A stretch of DNA of 64,000 nucleotides from Ilyomonas sp965219515 (GCA_965219515.1 OZ244776.1:4030001-4094000), one strand, 5' to 3'. Counted from the first letter of the stretch, positions 7,644 to 16,736 are shown. The notes: a model not told the origin generated them from the sequence alone. Numbers and translations: made by a program.

Positions 7644-9449
7644 ATGACACCAGCCGAGTTTCAAAACGTTGCGCATACATTACCTCATCAGCCGGGCATT
7701 TACAAATATTTCGATGCAGCCAATACATTATTATACGTGGGTAAGGCAAAAGACCTTCGCAAACGCGTGTCTTCTTATTTTACCAAAACGCTTGGCGTCA
7801 GCTATAAAACGTACGAGCTGGTACAGCGCATTCATCGCATTGAATTTACCATCGTAAACAGCGAGCAGGATGCGTTTCTGTTAGAAAACAGTCTCATCAA
7901 GCAGTTTCAGCCGATGTTCAACATCAACCTGAAAGACGATAAAACCTATCCTTATATCGTTATTAAAAAAGAACCTTTTCCGCGCATTTTTTTAACGCGT
8001 ACCAAGTATCACGACGGCTCTGAATATCTGGGTCCGTTTACCTCAGCCGGAAAGGTGAGAGAATTGTTGAGTTTCATCCGCCAAAATATTCCGCTGCGCA
8101 CGTGCAAGTTGCCGCTGACACCTGCAAATATTGCCAAAGGCAAATTCAAAGTTTGTCTGGAATATCATCTTGGCAATTGCAAAGGACCTTGCCAGGCTTA
8201 TCAAAGTCTGGACGATTATAACGAAGGCATTCAGCAAATCAAACAAATATTAAAAGGCAATTTATCGCCGGTTATTCAAACCTTTAAAAGCCAGATGGCA
8301 AATTATGCCATGACTATGCAGTTTGAGAAAGCCGGGCTGATGAAAAAAAAGGTAGATCATCTGGAAAATTATCAGGCGCGTTCGGTTGTTGTATCTTCTC
8401 ACTTGCAGAACATAGATGTATTTTCTATTTTAAAAGAACACGAAACGGCTTATGTAAATTACCTGATGGTACAAAACGGAACTATTGTGCAAACGCATAC
8501 GGTAGAAATGGAAGTAAAGATTGAGGAAAGCGATGAAGACGTGCTTGCCTTTGCCGTGAGCCACCTGCGCGAAACGTTTAACAGCCTGGCTTCTGAAGTT
8601 GTGGTGCCTTACGAAATTGATTTACCGGATGATATTACAATCACCATTCCCAAAGCCGGCGACAAACGCAAGCTGCTCGATTTGTCGTTAAAAAATGTAA
8701 ATTATTTTAAAGAAGAGTTACGACGGAAAAAATCATTGCTGTTAGAAGATCAGACAGAAAAAAAACGCAGGGATGTTTTGTATGAGTTGCAGGAAAGCCT
8801 TCAACTGCCCGAACTGCCCGTGCACATTGAATGTTTCGATAACTCGAACCTGCAGGGAAGCTATCCGGTAGCTGCCATGGTTTGCTTTAGAAACGGCATT
8901 CCTTCAAAGGATGATTACCGCAAATACAACATCAAAACCGTAACGGGAATAAACGATTTTGCCAGCATGAAAGAAGTGGTATATCGCCGCTATAAAAGAC
9001 TTACAGAAGAAGAGAAGCCGCTGCCGCAACTGGTGATTATTGATGGCGGAAAAGGTCAGTTAAGCTCTGCCATGGAAAGCATTAAAGAACTGGGTTTGAT
9101 TGGCGCGATGACCGTTGTTGGTCTGGCCAAAAACGAAGAGGAAATTTTCTTTCCCGGCGACAGCCAGTCCATCAAATTGCCGTGGGACGGTGAAAGCCTC
9201 AAACTCATTCGCCGTGTGCGCGACGAAGTGCATCGCTTCGGCATCACATTTCACCGGAAAAAGCGTTCGATCGGCACATTCAAAAATGAGCTGGAAGAAA
9301 TAAAAGGCATAGGCAAACAAACGGCAGCCGATCTGTTAAAGTCGTTTAAATCGGTAAAAAATGTAAAGCAAAAAAATATTGATGAGCTCTCAGAAGTAAT
9401 TGGAAAAGCGAAGGCGAATATTGTTTTCGGTCATTATCATACCGCCTGA
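7644..9449 (+). CDS. uvrC: Excinuclease ABC subunit C
   Basis: A 601-residue UvrC, the dual-incision nuclease of nucleotide excision repair that acts with UvrA and UvrB. The N-terminal GIY-YIG nuclease is visible as PGIYKYFDAANTLLYVGKAK with LRKRVSSYF. A UVR (UvrB-binding) helix lies around residues 205-240 (MQFEKAGLMKKKVDHL). The RNase H-like endonuclease region contains ECFDNSNLQGSYPVA and LVIIDGGKGQL. A C-terminal helix-hairpin-helix pair (ELEEIKGIGKQTAADLL) ends the protein. Length is normal for the family. It stands alone, with its own promoter and terminator. Confidence 0.97.
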   Translation: MTPAEFQNVAHTLPHQPGIYKYFDAANTLLYVGKAKDLRKRVSSYFTKTLGVSYKTYELVQRIHRIEFTIVNSEQDAFLLENSLIKQFQPMFNINLKDDKTYPYIVIKKEPFPRIFLTRTKYHDGSEYLGPFTSAGKVRELLSFIRQNIPLRTCKLPLTPANIAKGKFKVCLEYHLGNCKGPCQAYQSLDDYNEGIQQIKQILKGNLSPVIQTFKSQMANYAMTMQFEKAGLMKKKVDHLENYQARSVVVSSHLQNIDVFSILKEHETAYVNYLMVQNGTIVQTHTVEMEVKIEESDEDVLAFAVSHLRETFNSLASEVVVPYEIDLPDDITITIPKAGDKRKLLDLSLKNVNYFKEELRRKKSLLLEDQTEKKRRDVLYELQESLQLPELPVHIECFDNSNLQGSYPVAAMVCFRNGIPSKDDYRKYNIKTVTGINDFASMKEVVYRRYKRLTEEEKPLPQLVIIDGGKGQLSSAMESIKELGLIGAMTVVGLAKNEEEIFFPGDSQSIKLPWDGESLKLIRRVRDEVHRFGITFHRKKRSIGTFKNELEEIKGIGKQTAADLLKSFKSVKNVKQKNIDELSEVIGKAKANIVFGHYHTA

Positions 9450-9458
9450 AAAAAAGAA

Positions 9459-9488
9459 GGGGCCAGGATAAAAATCCAACCCCGTTTT
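9459..9488 (+). terminator. Rho-independent terminator after uvrC
   Basis: GGGG (9459-9462) pairs with CCCC (9480-9483) and GGAT (9466-9469) with ATCC (9474-9477) around an AAAA loop, followed by GTTTT. It lies 9 bp after the uvrC stop. Confidence 0.6.
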
Positions 9489-9675
9489 AAAATCCAATAT
9501 CCTTTGAAAAACCGGTGCAAATATAGATGTTCTTATCAATTTTCCATTTTTGGAAATAGATTTTCCTTTTGAATCATTACCTTTTTATGATATTTTCAAC
9601 GAAGTTTTTGCTAAACGTTTACCAATACAAGCGCTTTCTGACTTCCAATCTTTTCTGACCTTTCTGACTTTCCAT

Positions 9676-10425
9676 TTATTCTTTAAACGTATAATACGAA
9701 TTGGCCTGCGCAAGAGAGGTTACAACCACATCGTTGATGCAAACATGCGGTGGCAGCGTGGCACAGTAATATACCACATCAGCTACGTCTTGCGCCTGCA
9801 AAGGCTCGTAACCTTCGTAAACGGCATCGGCTTTTTTGGCGTCGCCTTTAAAACGCACGTTGCTGAATTCTGTTTCTGCCGCACCCGGCTGCACCGCCGT
9901 TACTTTTATTTTATGAGGCAATAAGTCTATCCGCTGCGCCTTACTGATGGCATCTGCCGCGGCTTTGGTGGCGCAATAAATATTACCGTTCTGATACACT
10001 TCTTTTGCCGCCGTAGAACCAATGTTAATGATGTGCCCTTTTTTGTTGTTTATAAAAAGCGGAATGATGGCTTTCGACACATACAGCAAGCCTTTTACGT
10101 TGGTGTCAATCATGGTTTCCCAGTCATCCAATGATGCTTCGTCAAAGGGTTCTCTGCCCAGGGCAAGACCGGCATTGTTTATTAGAACATCAATGTTTTT
10201 CCATTCTTCGGGCAGCTTTTCGATGGCAGAAAAAACGGCTTCTTTGTTTTGCACATCAAGCAACAGCGGCAACACGTTTACGCCTTTGGCGATTAACTCC
10301 TCATATACTTCCTGAAGTTTGTCGCCGCGTCTGCCGGTAATGATGCAATGATGTCCTTGCGAAGCGAAAGTTTGCGCAATGGCTTTTCCGAAACCGGATG
10401 TAGCGCCGGTAATAAATACTATCAT
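9676..10425 (-). CDS. SDR-family NAD(P)-dependent oxidoreductase (YdfG-like)
   Basis: A 249-residue short-chain dehydrogenase/reductase. The cofactor motif TGATSGFG (residues 7-14), the NNAG motif in DVLINNAGLALGREP, and the catalytic Ser (NIGSTAAKEV) plus YCATK lysine motif are all present. The general pattern, including PGAAETEFSNVRFKGD, is that of the YdfG / 3-hydroxy-acid dehydrogenase group, which oxidises serine or 3-hydroxy acids with NADP. The ATG at 10425 starts MIVFITGATSG; upstream in-frame codons are not conserved-looking. It is divergent from the metallopeptidase lipoprotein gene. Confidence 0.9.
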   Translation of the reverse strand: MIVFITGATSGFGKAIAQTFASQGHHCIITGRRGDKLQEVYEELIAKGVNVLPLLLDVQNKEAVFSAIEKLPEEWKNIDVLINNAGLALGREPFDEASLDDWETMIDTNVKGLLYVSKAIIPLFINNKKGHIINIGSTAAKEVYQNGNIYCATKAAADAISKAQRIDLLPHKIKVTAVQPGAAETEFSNVRFKGDAKKADAVYEGYEPLQAQDVADVVYYCATLPPHVCINDVVVTSLAQANSYYTFKE

Positions 10426-10594
10426 AGGTAAATTGAAAAAATTATATCGTAAAAATAGAGTGTTACCGGTTGTTTTCAGCGGTGATTTTTTCATCAGAAT
10501 TTAATATTGGCGAAATGGCATTTGTGCTGGCAATTCACTTACTTTTATCACTCATTCAATTATCAGCCATTCAATCATTATTTATTTCTGCTGT

Positions 10595-12673
10595 ATGAGA
10601 AAGTTCTCTTTACCTATTTTGCTTATTGCAATCGTTGCTGTTATGATGTTTTCCTGTAAAAAGTTTGCTGTCGAACCGTCTGGTAAAACCGACCCGGGCA
10701 ACAATCAAAAGGAGGTGATAACCAACGCCGCACCCGGCAACACGGCTTATATTGACAGCTTTGATGCCGTAAACCACGACGGCGATACCACCGAAACGGC
10801 TACTGTTTTAGGTAATAAGCTTACCAATCCTTACCTCGTTCCTAACATGCAGCAGGCGTATGCCAATCTGGGCATTACCAATGTAAGCGTAACGGTAACC
10901 AATAAGTATATCCGCTTTAAGCCAACGATTGACCAGTTGAGCTATTTGGATTCTTTGATGGATGCCAAAGGATTGGAATTGTTTGATGCTCCTTTAGATT
11001 ATCAGATACTGCTGGAAGGTGATTATTACCAGGATCCTTCGATACCGGCCGAACAACCTACCTGGCAATATGCGGTTGTGCCTGCCAACTTTTCTTTTCC
11101 GTCTGGTATTCAATACGAAGTGCTGGCAAGCATTCACATACCCGGAGATAGTTATACTGCCGTAGAAACGGAAGCGGAACGGCTGGCTTCTTTAGGAGGA
11201 GGTGGTGCAAACAGTTTAAATAATGGAGGTGTTGGAACCGATGGGTTAGACTGCGGCACCGGCTATCACTATGATTATACAACACATACCTGCGTAGCCA
11301 ATGATTGCGCGTCCGGTTATCATTGGGATGGTAATTCATGTGTGCTTGACCAAACATCGCCCAACCCGCCTGCGCCGGCACCTGATGCGGCAGTGCCTGC
11401 CGGAGGCATAACGGTAGATGAAACGCAGGCATTGCCGGGTTTGGCAATAAGCGGCACGCAGGGCGGTTATGTTCGTGCGCCCATCCGCCGGGCGAGAATT
11501 GTAGCCCGCCGGTGGTTTAAGATAGAAAGAACTTATACAGATAATAACGGACATTTTCAATTTACGAAGAGATTCAAGCATAAGGTGCGGATTGAAATGA
11601 AATGTAAAAATGACGATGCCATAGTCCGCAGCATGAGAGGTGTAAGATTATGGCAAATGCTGTTTCCGCTGAAAAAAGTATTCGGGGTATTTAGCGGTAA
11701 TAAAACAAACATTGATTATAATTTTCGGAAGTGGGACATTACGGCAAAAGCCAGGGGCAACCGCTATTGGGCAGGCGCAACTGTGCATAATGCTGTGCAG
11801 GAATACAGGGAGTTTGCAACGGCACTAAATATAGGGCAACCGCAAAATAAAATCAGAATTCTGGTTACAAATCTGGCTGGTCATGGGTCTGGTTCTACAC
11901 CTATGTTTAATAAACGGTTTTTAAATACCTTGCCGGGAGAATATGTAACCTTTAATATTGCATCTAGCCTTAATCCGATTGCAGGTGGCTTAGCTGCTCT
12001 TACGGCGGTACTAAAGCATGAAGTGGATATGACAATCAGCTATACAGGCTGGAACAATCCGGCTTATAGCTTTTTTCGCTCTGATGATTTAAAAACTACC
12101 ACATATCATGAGCTTACCCATGCGGCACATTATGCCAGAATGAAAGGCAACTGGTACGATCAGTTTGTAAATGCCGAGTTAGCAGAGATCATTACAAATA
12201 CAGGAAAATCATCTTCGCCTTATGGAAATGGCACCGGCAGCAATGCGCCCATTATTGCTCTTGGCGAAAGCTGGGCGTACTATATGGGGCACTTTTTAGC
12301 GGATAGAAGATATGGCACCACTTTAAGTACGCAGAGTAATGAACAAGGCATTGGTTATGTAAATAACTTCCCGGTTAACGGGCTAAGCAGCCATATCAAT
12401 TTGCTGGAAGATTTTAGTCCGCTTAGAACTGCTGATCCGTTTCACTGGATACCGCAGGGTGTGTATGAAGATTTGCTGGACATAAGAAACGATAACGCTT
12501 TTAACGCAAGTGCTGTAATTGATAATGTATCTGGTTATACCAATCAGCAGATGTTTAATTCCTTTAATTCTGGAATTACAACATTGCAAGGATACCGAAC
12601 CAATCTTTTAAACACCACTACAAACACTACTTCTGGTTCTGTAGCTAATTTATTTCAGCAATATGGCTACTAA
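10595..12673 (+). CDS. Lipoprotein with putative zinc metallopeptidase domain (A1)
   Basis: A 692-residue secreted protein that I cannot assign to a named family. The leader ends in the lipobox-like MMFSC (residues 17-21). A Gly/Asn-rich linker near 200 precedes two Cys repeats of the form CxxGYHxD (about 213-245). A stretch around 285-345 resembles a carboxypeptidase-regulatory beta-sandwich (TYTDNNGHFQF). The C-terminal part carries HELTH at 505-509, a gluzincin-type zinc motif, with E558 in LGESWAYYMGHF as likely third ligand. It overlaps gene B1 by 11 bp. Fragments of its 3' part recur three times downstream. Peptidase activity and surface location are inference from the motif and lipobox. 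Confidence 0.75.
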   Translation: MRKFSLPILLIAIVAVMMFSCKKFAVEPSGKTDPGNNQKEVITNAAPGNTAYIDSFDAVNHDGDTTETATVLGNKLTNPYLVPNMQQAYANLGITNVSVTVTNKYIRFKPTIDQLSYLDSLMDAKGLELFDAPLDYQILLEGDYYQDPSIPAEQPTWQYAVVPANFSFPSGIQYEVLASIHIPGDSYTAVETEAERLASLGGGGANSLNNGGVGTDGLDCGTGYHYDYTTHTCVANDCASGYHWDGNSCVLDQTSPNPPAPAPDAAVPAGGITVDETQALPGLAISGTQGGYVRAPIRRARIVARRWFKIERTYTDNNGHFQFTKRFKHKVRIEMKCKNDDAIVRSMRGVRLWQMLFPLKKVFGVFSGNKTNIDYNFRKWDITAKARGNRYWAGATVHNAVQEYREFATALNIGQPQNKIRILVTNLAGHGSGSTPMFNKRFLNTLPGEYVTFNIASSLNPIAGGLAALTAVLKHEVDMTISYTGWNNPAYSFFRSDDLKTTTYHELTHAAHYARMKGNWYDQFVNAELAEIITNTGKSSSPYGNGTGSNAPIIALGESWAYYMGHFLADRRYGTTLSTQSNEQGIGYVNNFPVNGLSSHINLLEDFSPLRTADPFHWIPQGVYEDLLDIRNDNAFNASAVIDNVSGYTNQQMFNSFNSGITTLQGYRTNLLNTTTNTTSGSVANLFQQYGY

Positions 12674-13283
12674 ATTCCTTTCGATATCATTGCTGCTTGC
12701 AGTAGCAATGATATCAACTTTCAGCACTTGTAAAAAAGGCATTACAGGCTGTGCGGAAACTGTTTACTCTTTTCAAATGGATATCAAAGCTTACCCTGAT
12801 ATAGATAGCATCCATACAGGTGACACACTTTGGCTTGAAGTAAATTCGCCTGCTACATTACAAGATAACATTAGTAATAGGTTGGTTAATTACAGCGGTG
12901 CAGAAAATTTGGGAACTGCAATTGGTTTCGGACAGTTTAAAAACGATAGTACAACTGTTGCAGCTAATTTTTTTGATTACAAATTAGTATTGGGTATACC
13001 AATAAATAATCCTAATATTAACCAAATAAGAGAGTATTTATTTATTCAGACTAATAATAATTATGCATTTAAATTAGGTATAGTTCCAAAATACAAAGGA
13101 ACATTTAGCATAGGAGTCAGTAATGCTGCAAACGTTTACCGAAAATCTGATAATTGTACGAAAGCCTCTTTTGTAATTACATTTAAAGATACTAAACAAC
13201 ATTACTACTTGAATCCTTTCATAAAAAGTTCAAACATCGACACTTTAAATCCAAGTGGCAGCTATTATTTCAAAGTTTATTAA
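12663..13283 (+). CDS. Small secreted lipoprotein-like protein, partner B1
   Basis: A 206-residue protein of no family I know. The leader ends STFSTCKKG, so it is probably a lipoprotein, although Thr before the Cys is unusual. Two further cysteines (TGCAET and DNCTKA) are kept in the other B copies and could form a disulfide. The body looks all-beta and ends YYFKVY, as do B2 and B3. Its ATG lies within the last codons of A1 in another frame, which implies coupled translation. It is visibly more AT-rich than the housekeeping genes around. An inhibitor or immunity role towards A1 is a guess from the arrangement. Confidence 0.7.
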   Translation: MATKFLSISLLLAVAMISTFSTCKKGITGCAETVYSFQMDIKAYPDIDSIHTGDTLWLEVNSPATLQDNISNRLVNYSGAENLGTAIGFGQFKNDSTTVAANFFDYKLVLGIPINNPNINQIREYLFIQTNNNYAFKLGIVPKYKGTFSIGVSNAANVYRKSDNCTKASFVITFKDTKQHYYLNPFIKSSNIDTLNPSGSYYFKVY

Positions 13284-13286
13284 TTT

Positions 13287-13515
13287 TTCTTTTCATTGGA
13301 TACAACAGGGATTGTATGAAGATTAGTTGGACACAAGAAATGAAGGTGGTAGTCCCGTGTTAGATCAGGTCTCAGGTTATACAAATCAGCAAATGTTCAA
13401 CGCATTCAATTCAAATATAACAACATTGCAAGGATACAGAACCAATCTTTTGAATACTACAACCAATAGCACCGCGGGCTTTGTTACAAGTTTGTTTGCA
13501 GAATATCATTATTAA
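13287..13515 (+). pseudogene. 3' fragment of the metallopeptidase gene (A2)
   Basis: Starting a few bases after the B1 stop, the sequence matches the last 75 or so codons of A1 (HWIPQG through the C-terminal LFAEYHY). It has no start region, no HELTH segment and an in-frame TAG at 13324-13326 where A1 has TTG. The remainder (SGYTNQQMFNAFNS, then LQGYRTNLLNTTTN) is well kept. It ends 6 bp before B2, a spacing close to the A1-B1 junction. It is best read as a displaced, dead 3' end. Confidence 0.75.
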
Positions 13516-13521
13516 TTTGTA

Positions 13522-14148
13522 ATGCAAAAATTTATCTTCATTTTATTTCTGTTAAGTTGCTCAATTCTGTTTGAGAGCTGCCCCGGAAGCGGTTGTATAG
13601 ATGCGCAGTATTCATTTAATGCTACTTCACAACTTATACCTGATTATGATAGCATTCGAACAGGCGATACAATCTTTTTAACCTCATTTATACCTCAGAT
13701 ATTAAAAGATCAAACAACCGGAGTAAGTGTAAATTATAGTAATAGTAAAGCAATTGGTTCTGATTTAGGCGTTACAAGATTGGAAAATAGTAACTCGATT
13801 CCTATTGATGCTGTTTCAGATTTTGACTATTTTTCTGTAATAGGAACTATATATAATAATGAAAATGTTCCAAGTCCTAATGGTGTTCAACAATTAACTT
13901 ATGAAGAAATAAACGGACATTATGAGCTTAAAATAGGAATTATTGCAAAAACTAAAGGTATATATTACTTTGGAATAGGGAATGGCTACAGTAATGGGCG
14001 AAATGATGGACACAGTTGTGAAAAAGCTACTTTTAACATAGCTATGGCCAATACCTCACAACATGTCTATTATTTTATAAACTGGAATCCTAATCAAACA
14101 TTGGATGATGTTATTTTACAGCATTTGTACTGCTTCAAAGTTTATTAA
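13522..14148 (+). CDS. Small secreted lipoprotein-like protein, partner B2
   Basis: A 208-residue divergent relative of B1. The leader runs MQKFIFILFLLSCSILFESC, with a plausible lipobox at FESC. The shared features are SGCIDAQYSF, the PDYDSIRTGDTIFL stretch (compare PDIDSIHTGDTLWL in B1), HSCEKATFNI and the terminal CFKVY. Much of the middle is different, so B2 is an independent variant rather than a recent copy. The frame is intact. It follows the dead A2 fragment and its stop codon is directly abutted by fragment A3. It is AT-rich like B1. The function is unknown. Confidence 0.65.
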   Translation: MQKFIFILFLLSCSILFESCPGSGCIDAQYSFNATSQLIPDYDSIRTGDTIFLTSFIPQILKDQTTGVSVNYSNSKAIGSDLGVTRLENSNSIPIDAVSDFDYFSVIGTIYNNENVPSPNGVQQLTYEEINGHYELKIGIIAKTKGIYYFGIGNGYSNGRNDGHSCEKATFNIAMANTSQHVYYFINWNPNQTLDDVILQHLYCFKVY

Positions 14149-14590
14149 CTACGGAAATGGCACTGGTAATAACGCTCCTATTATTGCTCTTGGCGAAAGC
14201 TGGGCGTACTATATGGGGCACTTTTTAGCGGATAGAAGATATGGCACCACTTTAAGTACGCAGAGTAATGAACAAGGCATTGGTTATGTAAACAACTTCC
14301 CGGTTAACGGGCTAAGCAGCCATATCAATTTGCTGGAAGATTTTAGTCCGCTTAGAACTGCTGATCCGTTTCACTGGATACCGCAAGGGCTGTATGAAGA
14401 TTTGCTGGACACGAGAAATGAACCTAATCCTATTACTGATGCCGTTGCCAATTATACCAATCAGCAGTTCTTCAATGCTTTTAATTCAAGCATAACAACA
14501 ATGCAGGGATACAGAACCAATCTTTTAAACACCACTACAAACACTACTTCTGGTTCTGTAGCTAATTTATTTCAGCAATATGGGTATTAA
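14149..14590 (+). pseudogene. 3' fragment of the metallopeptidase gene (A3)
   Basis: Beginning at the base after the B2 stop, this copies A1 from the YGNGT codons to the end, about 146 codons. Bases 14165-14390 are almost identical to A1 12240-12465, while the next 40 or so codons differ (EPNPITDAVANY instead of NVSGYT-type sequence). The final 70 bp are again almost identical. It retains the GESWAYYMGHF segment but lacks the HELTH motif and any signal peptide, so it cannot make the A protein. It overlaps B3 by 11 bp, exactly as A1 overlaps B1. Confidence 0.8.
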
Positions 14591-14913
14591 AACAGTAAAT
14601 ATGATAACTCTGTTGACCATCCTTGTGACTTGTACTTACAGCACTTGCAAAAAAGGTGGAATCGGTGGTTGTGCAGAAACGGTATATTCTTTTCAGATCG
14701 GAGAAACTATTATCCCTGATAAAGATAGTATTCATGTCGGCGATACACTTTATTTAGAAGTAAACACACCATCAAAGTTGACTGACACACAAAATAGAAA
14801 TGTTATTGATTATAGCAATACTAGCAATTTAGGTAACGTAATAACTTTATTAAGATTTACAGAATCTGATGAAACGCTTGGAGCTATAAACAATTTCAAT
14901 TTATTTATAATTA

Positions 14914-15995
14914 AGTACCCTGTCAAAATTAAATAGAATTAAAGACGTTAAAACAGTGTGTCAAGAAAAATCAAAGAAATAGTACTAAGCAAAGAAGCTA
15001 AGCAAGCGTTGGAACATCTGTATAAAACGGAATCAAACCACAGTTTTCGTCAGCGCTGCAAAATGGTTTTATTAAAGTCAGAAAGCTACACGACTAAAGA
15101 CATTGCTGTTATTTTAAGCAGCAATATGGCAAGTGTTTATAATTGGCTGAACCGTTATGACAGCAATGGCATAACAGGGTTACGCACAAAGCCAGGACAG
15201 GGCAGAAAACCGATATTGGCAGAAGAACATGTAAGTATAGTAAGAGCAGCCATAGAACAAGAGCGGCAACGATTATCACAAGCCCGTCAGATTGTTGAAG
15301 AAAATACAGGCAAAAAGATGAGTAACGAAACGCTTACGCGTTTTTTAAAAGTCATCACTGCCGTTACAAGCGAATAAGAAAACGACCTAAAGGCGGATGT
15401 GATAAAGAATTTTATGACTATAAACTACAGGAACTTCAGTTATTAGAACAACGTTATGGCAAGTCAGAAATTGATTTGTATTATGGCGATGAGGTACAAA
15501 TATCAGAAGAAGGCTATGTGCCTTATGGCTGGCAGTTTACAGATGAAAACATTAGTATAAAGTCAGCTAAAGGCAAGCGTATCAATTGTTTTGGAATCAT
15601 AACAAGAGAGAATCAGTTCGAGCATGCGACCACTTACGAAACCATTACCACCAACTTTATCATCGAAAAAATAAATGAGTTTTCTTATCAGATAAAAAAG
15701 CACACGGTTATCGTATTGGACAATGCAAAAGTTCATCAGTCAAAAGCAATGAAAGCCATGCAAAAAGTATGGGCAAAAAGGCAATTATTTATTTTTTATC
15801 TGCCGCCTTACTCACCCCATTTAAATATTATTGAAAGACTTTGGAAAGAAATGAAAGCCAGATGGATACAAACCAAAGACTATGAAACCGATGAACAACT
15901 TTGCTATGCAACGATGCTTATTTTACATGCCATCGGTAAAAATTTATTCATCAACTTTAAAAAAGTTAATTAGTAGATAATTTTGACAGGGTACT
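14914..15995 (+). mobile_element. IS630-family insertion sequence, complete
   Basis: The element is 1082 bp, bounded by perfect 18-bp terminal inverted repeats AGTACCCTGTCAAAATTA (14914-14931 and reverse complement 15978-15995). A TA dinucleotide flanks it on both sides (14912-14913 and 15996-15997), the target duplication of the IS630/Tc1-mariner group. The single transposase gene is split by a -1 frameshift. Clean ends and precise target duplication suggest a fairly recent insertion into B3. Confidence 0.9.
14958..15973 (+). CDS. IS630-family transposase, two frames joined by -1 frameshift
   Basis: The first frame runs from a GTG at 14958 to a stop at 15375-15377. It encodes a helix-turn-helix region (TTKDIAVILSSNMASVYNWL) and a GRKPIL linker. 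The second frame is open from about 15341 to 15973 and carries the DDE catalytic core: D in YYGDEVQI, D in TVIVLDNAKVH, E in SPHLNIIERLWKEMK. The overlap contains T-TTA-AAA (15344-15350), a canonical -1 slippery heptamer in the right phase. A shift there gives one protein of about 338 residues, normal for IS630. Frameshifting is inferred; a mutated single ORF is the alternative. Confidence 0.85.
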
Positions 15996-16293
15996 TAAGG
16001 GGAAGAAAATTAATTCTACTGATCCTTTAAGCCAACAAGAGGTGATTTTTAACGAAGAGAATGGAAACTATGTATTTAAGCTATCTGTGATTGCAAAAGA
16101 TACCGGAAAATATGTGCTTACAATTAGCAATGCAGCTAATGTTTACAGAGAAAATGATAAATGCACAAAAGCTGCCTTTACTATAAATTTTGCATCAACC
16201 AATCAGCATTTTTATTTTCTCCAGCAATGGAGACCCGATTTAACACTTAATGAGGCTGGTAAAACTAAAGTTTACTATTTTAAAGTTTACTGA

Positions 16294-16490
16294 TAACTTG
16301 TATAATATCTTCCGTTTCGATGATTTAAAAACTATCGCATATCATGAGCTTACCCATGCGGCACATTATGCCAGAATGAAAGGCAACTGGTACGATCAGT
16401 TTGTAAATGCCGAGTTGGCAGAGATCATTACAAATACAGGAAAATCATCTTCGCCTTATGGAAATGGCACAAATAACAACTCTGCAATTA
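16294..16490 (+). pseudogene. Internal fragment of the metallopeptidase gene (A4)
   Basis: Right after the B3 stop, about 60 codons match A1 from FDDLKTIAYHELTHAAHYA through SSPYGNGT. The sequence then diverges after NNNSAII and runs into unrelated, mostly non-coding DNA up to about 16736. It holds the HELTH motif that A3 lacks and stops at the YGNGT point where A3 begins. Nucleotide identity to A1 12080-12230 is very high. It has no start codon context or signal peptide of its own. Confidence 0.75.
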
Positions 16491-16736
16491 TTTTTCGCCC
16501 CTTTTGGTGTTCCTCACCAACAAAGGCAGAAAATAACAATAAAATTTATCAAATAATAAATGCATTCACTTCCGCTCTTTTAAAAAATCCAACAGTCGAA
16601 ACTCATTTCATATAACCTTTATTTCACTGCCCATATTACAGTTCACCAAATGAATAAGTGTTAAAAAAACACGTTTATGCCTTTTTATTTTTTAGCATTT
16701 TATGGGTGGTAAGGTAATTGATAATTCATTATACTT

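Larger units (their letters stand above)
14580..16293 (+). pseudogene. Partner gene B3, interrupted by an IS630-family element
   Basis: The 5' part (14580-14913) encodes a leader ending TYSTCKKGGIGGCAETVYSF, close to B1. The 3' part (15998-16293) encodes VIFNEENGNYVFKLSV and ends VYYFKVY. Deleting the insertion sequence plus one TA target copy joins the two parts in frame (INNFNLFIIK then GKKINSTDP) to give 209 residues, against 206 and 208 for B1 and B2. The gene was thus intact until the insertion, which adds a few codons and a stop after FIIK. Confidence 0.85.

Noticed and set aside
9550..9924. Plus-strand open frame of 124 codons
   Set aside because: It is mostly antisense to the SDR gene and looks like a codon shadow; there is no family similarity.
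12663..14148. B1 and B2 as ordinary tandem lipoprotein duplicates unrelated to A1
   Set aside because: A fragments of A1 lie before B2 and B3 with the same junction spacing as A1-B1, so the A-B pair is the repeated unit, not B alone.
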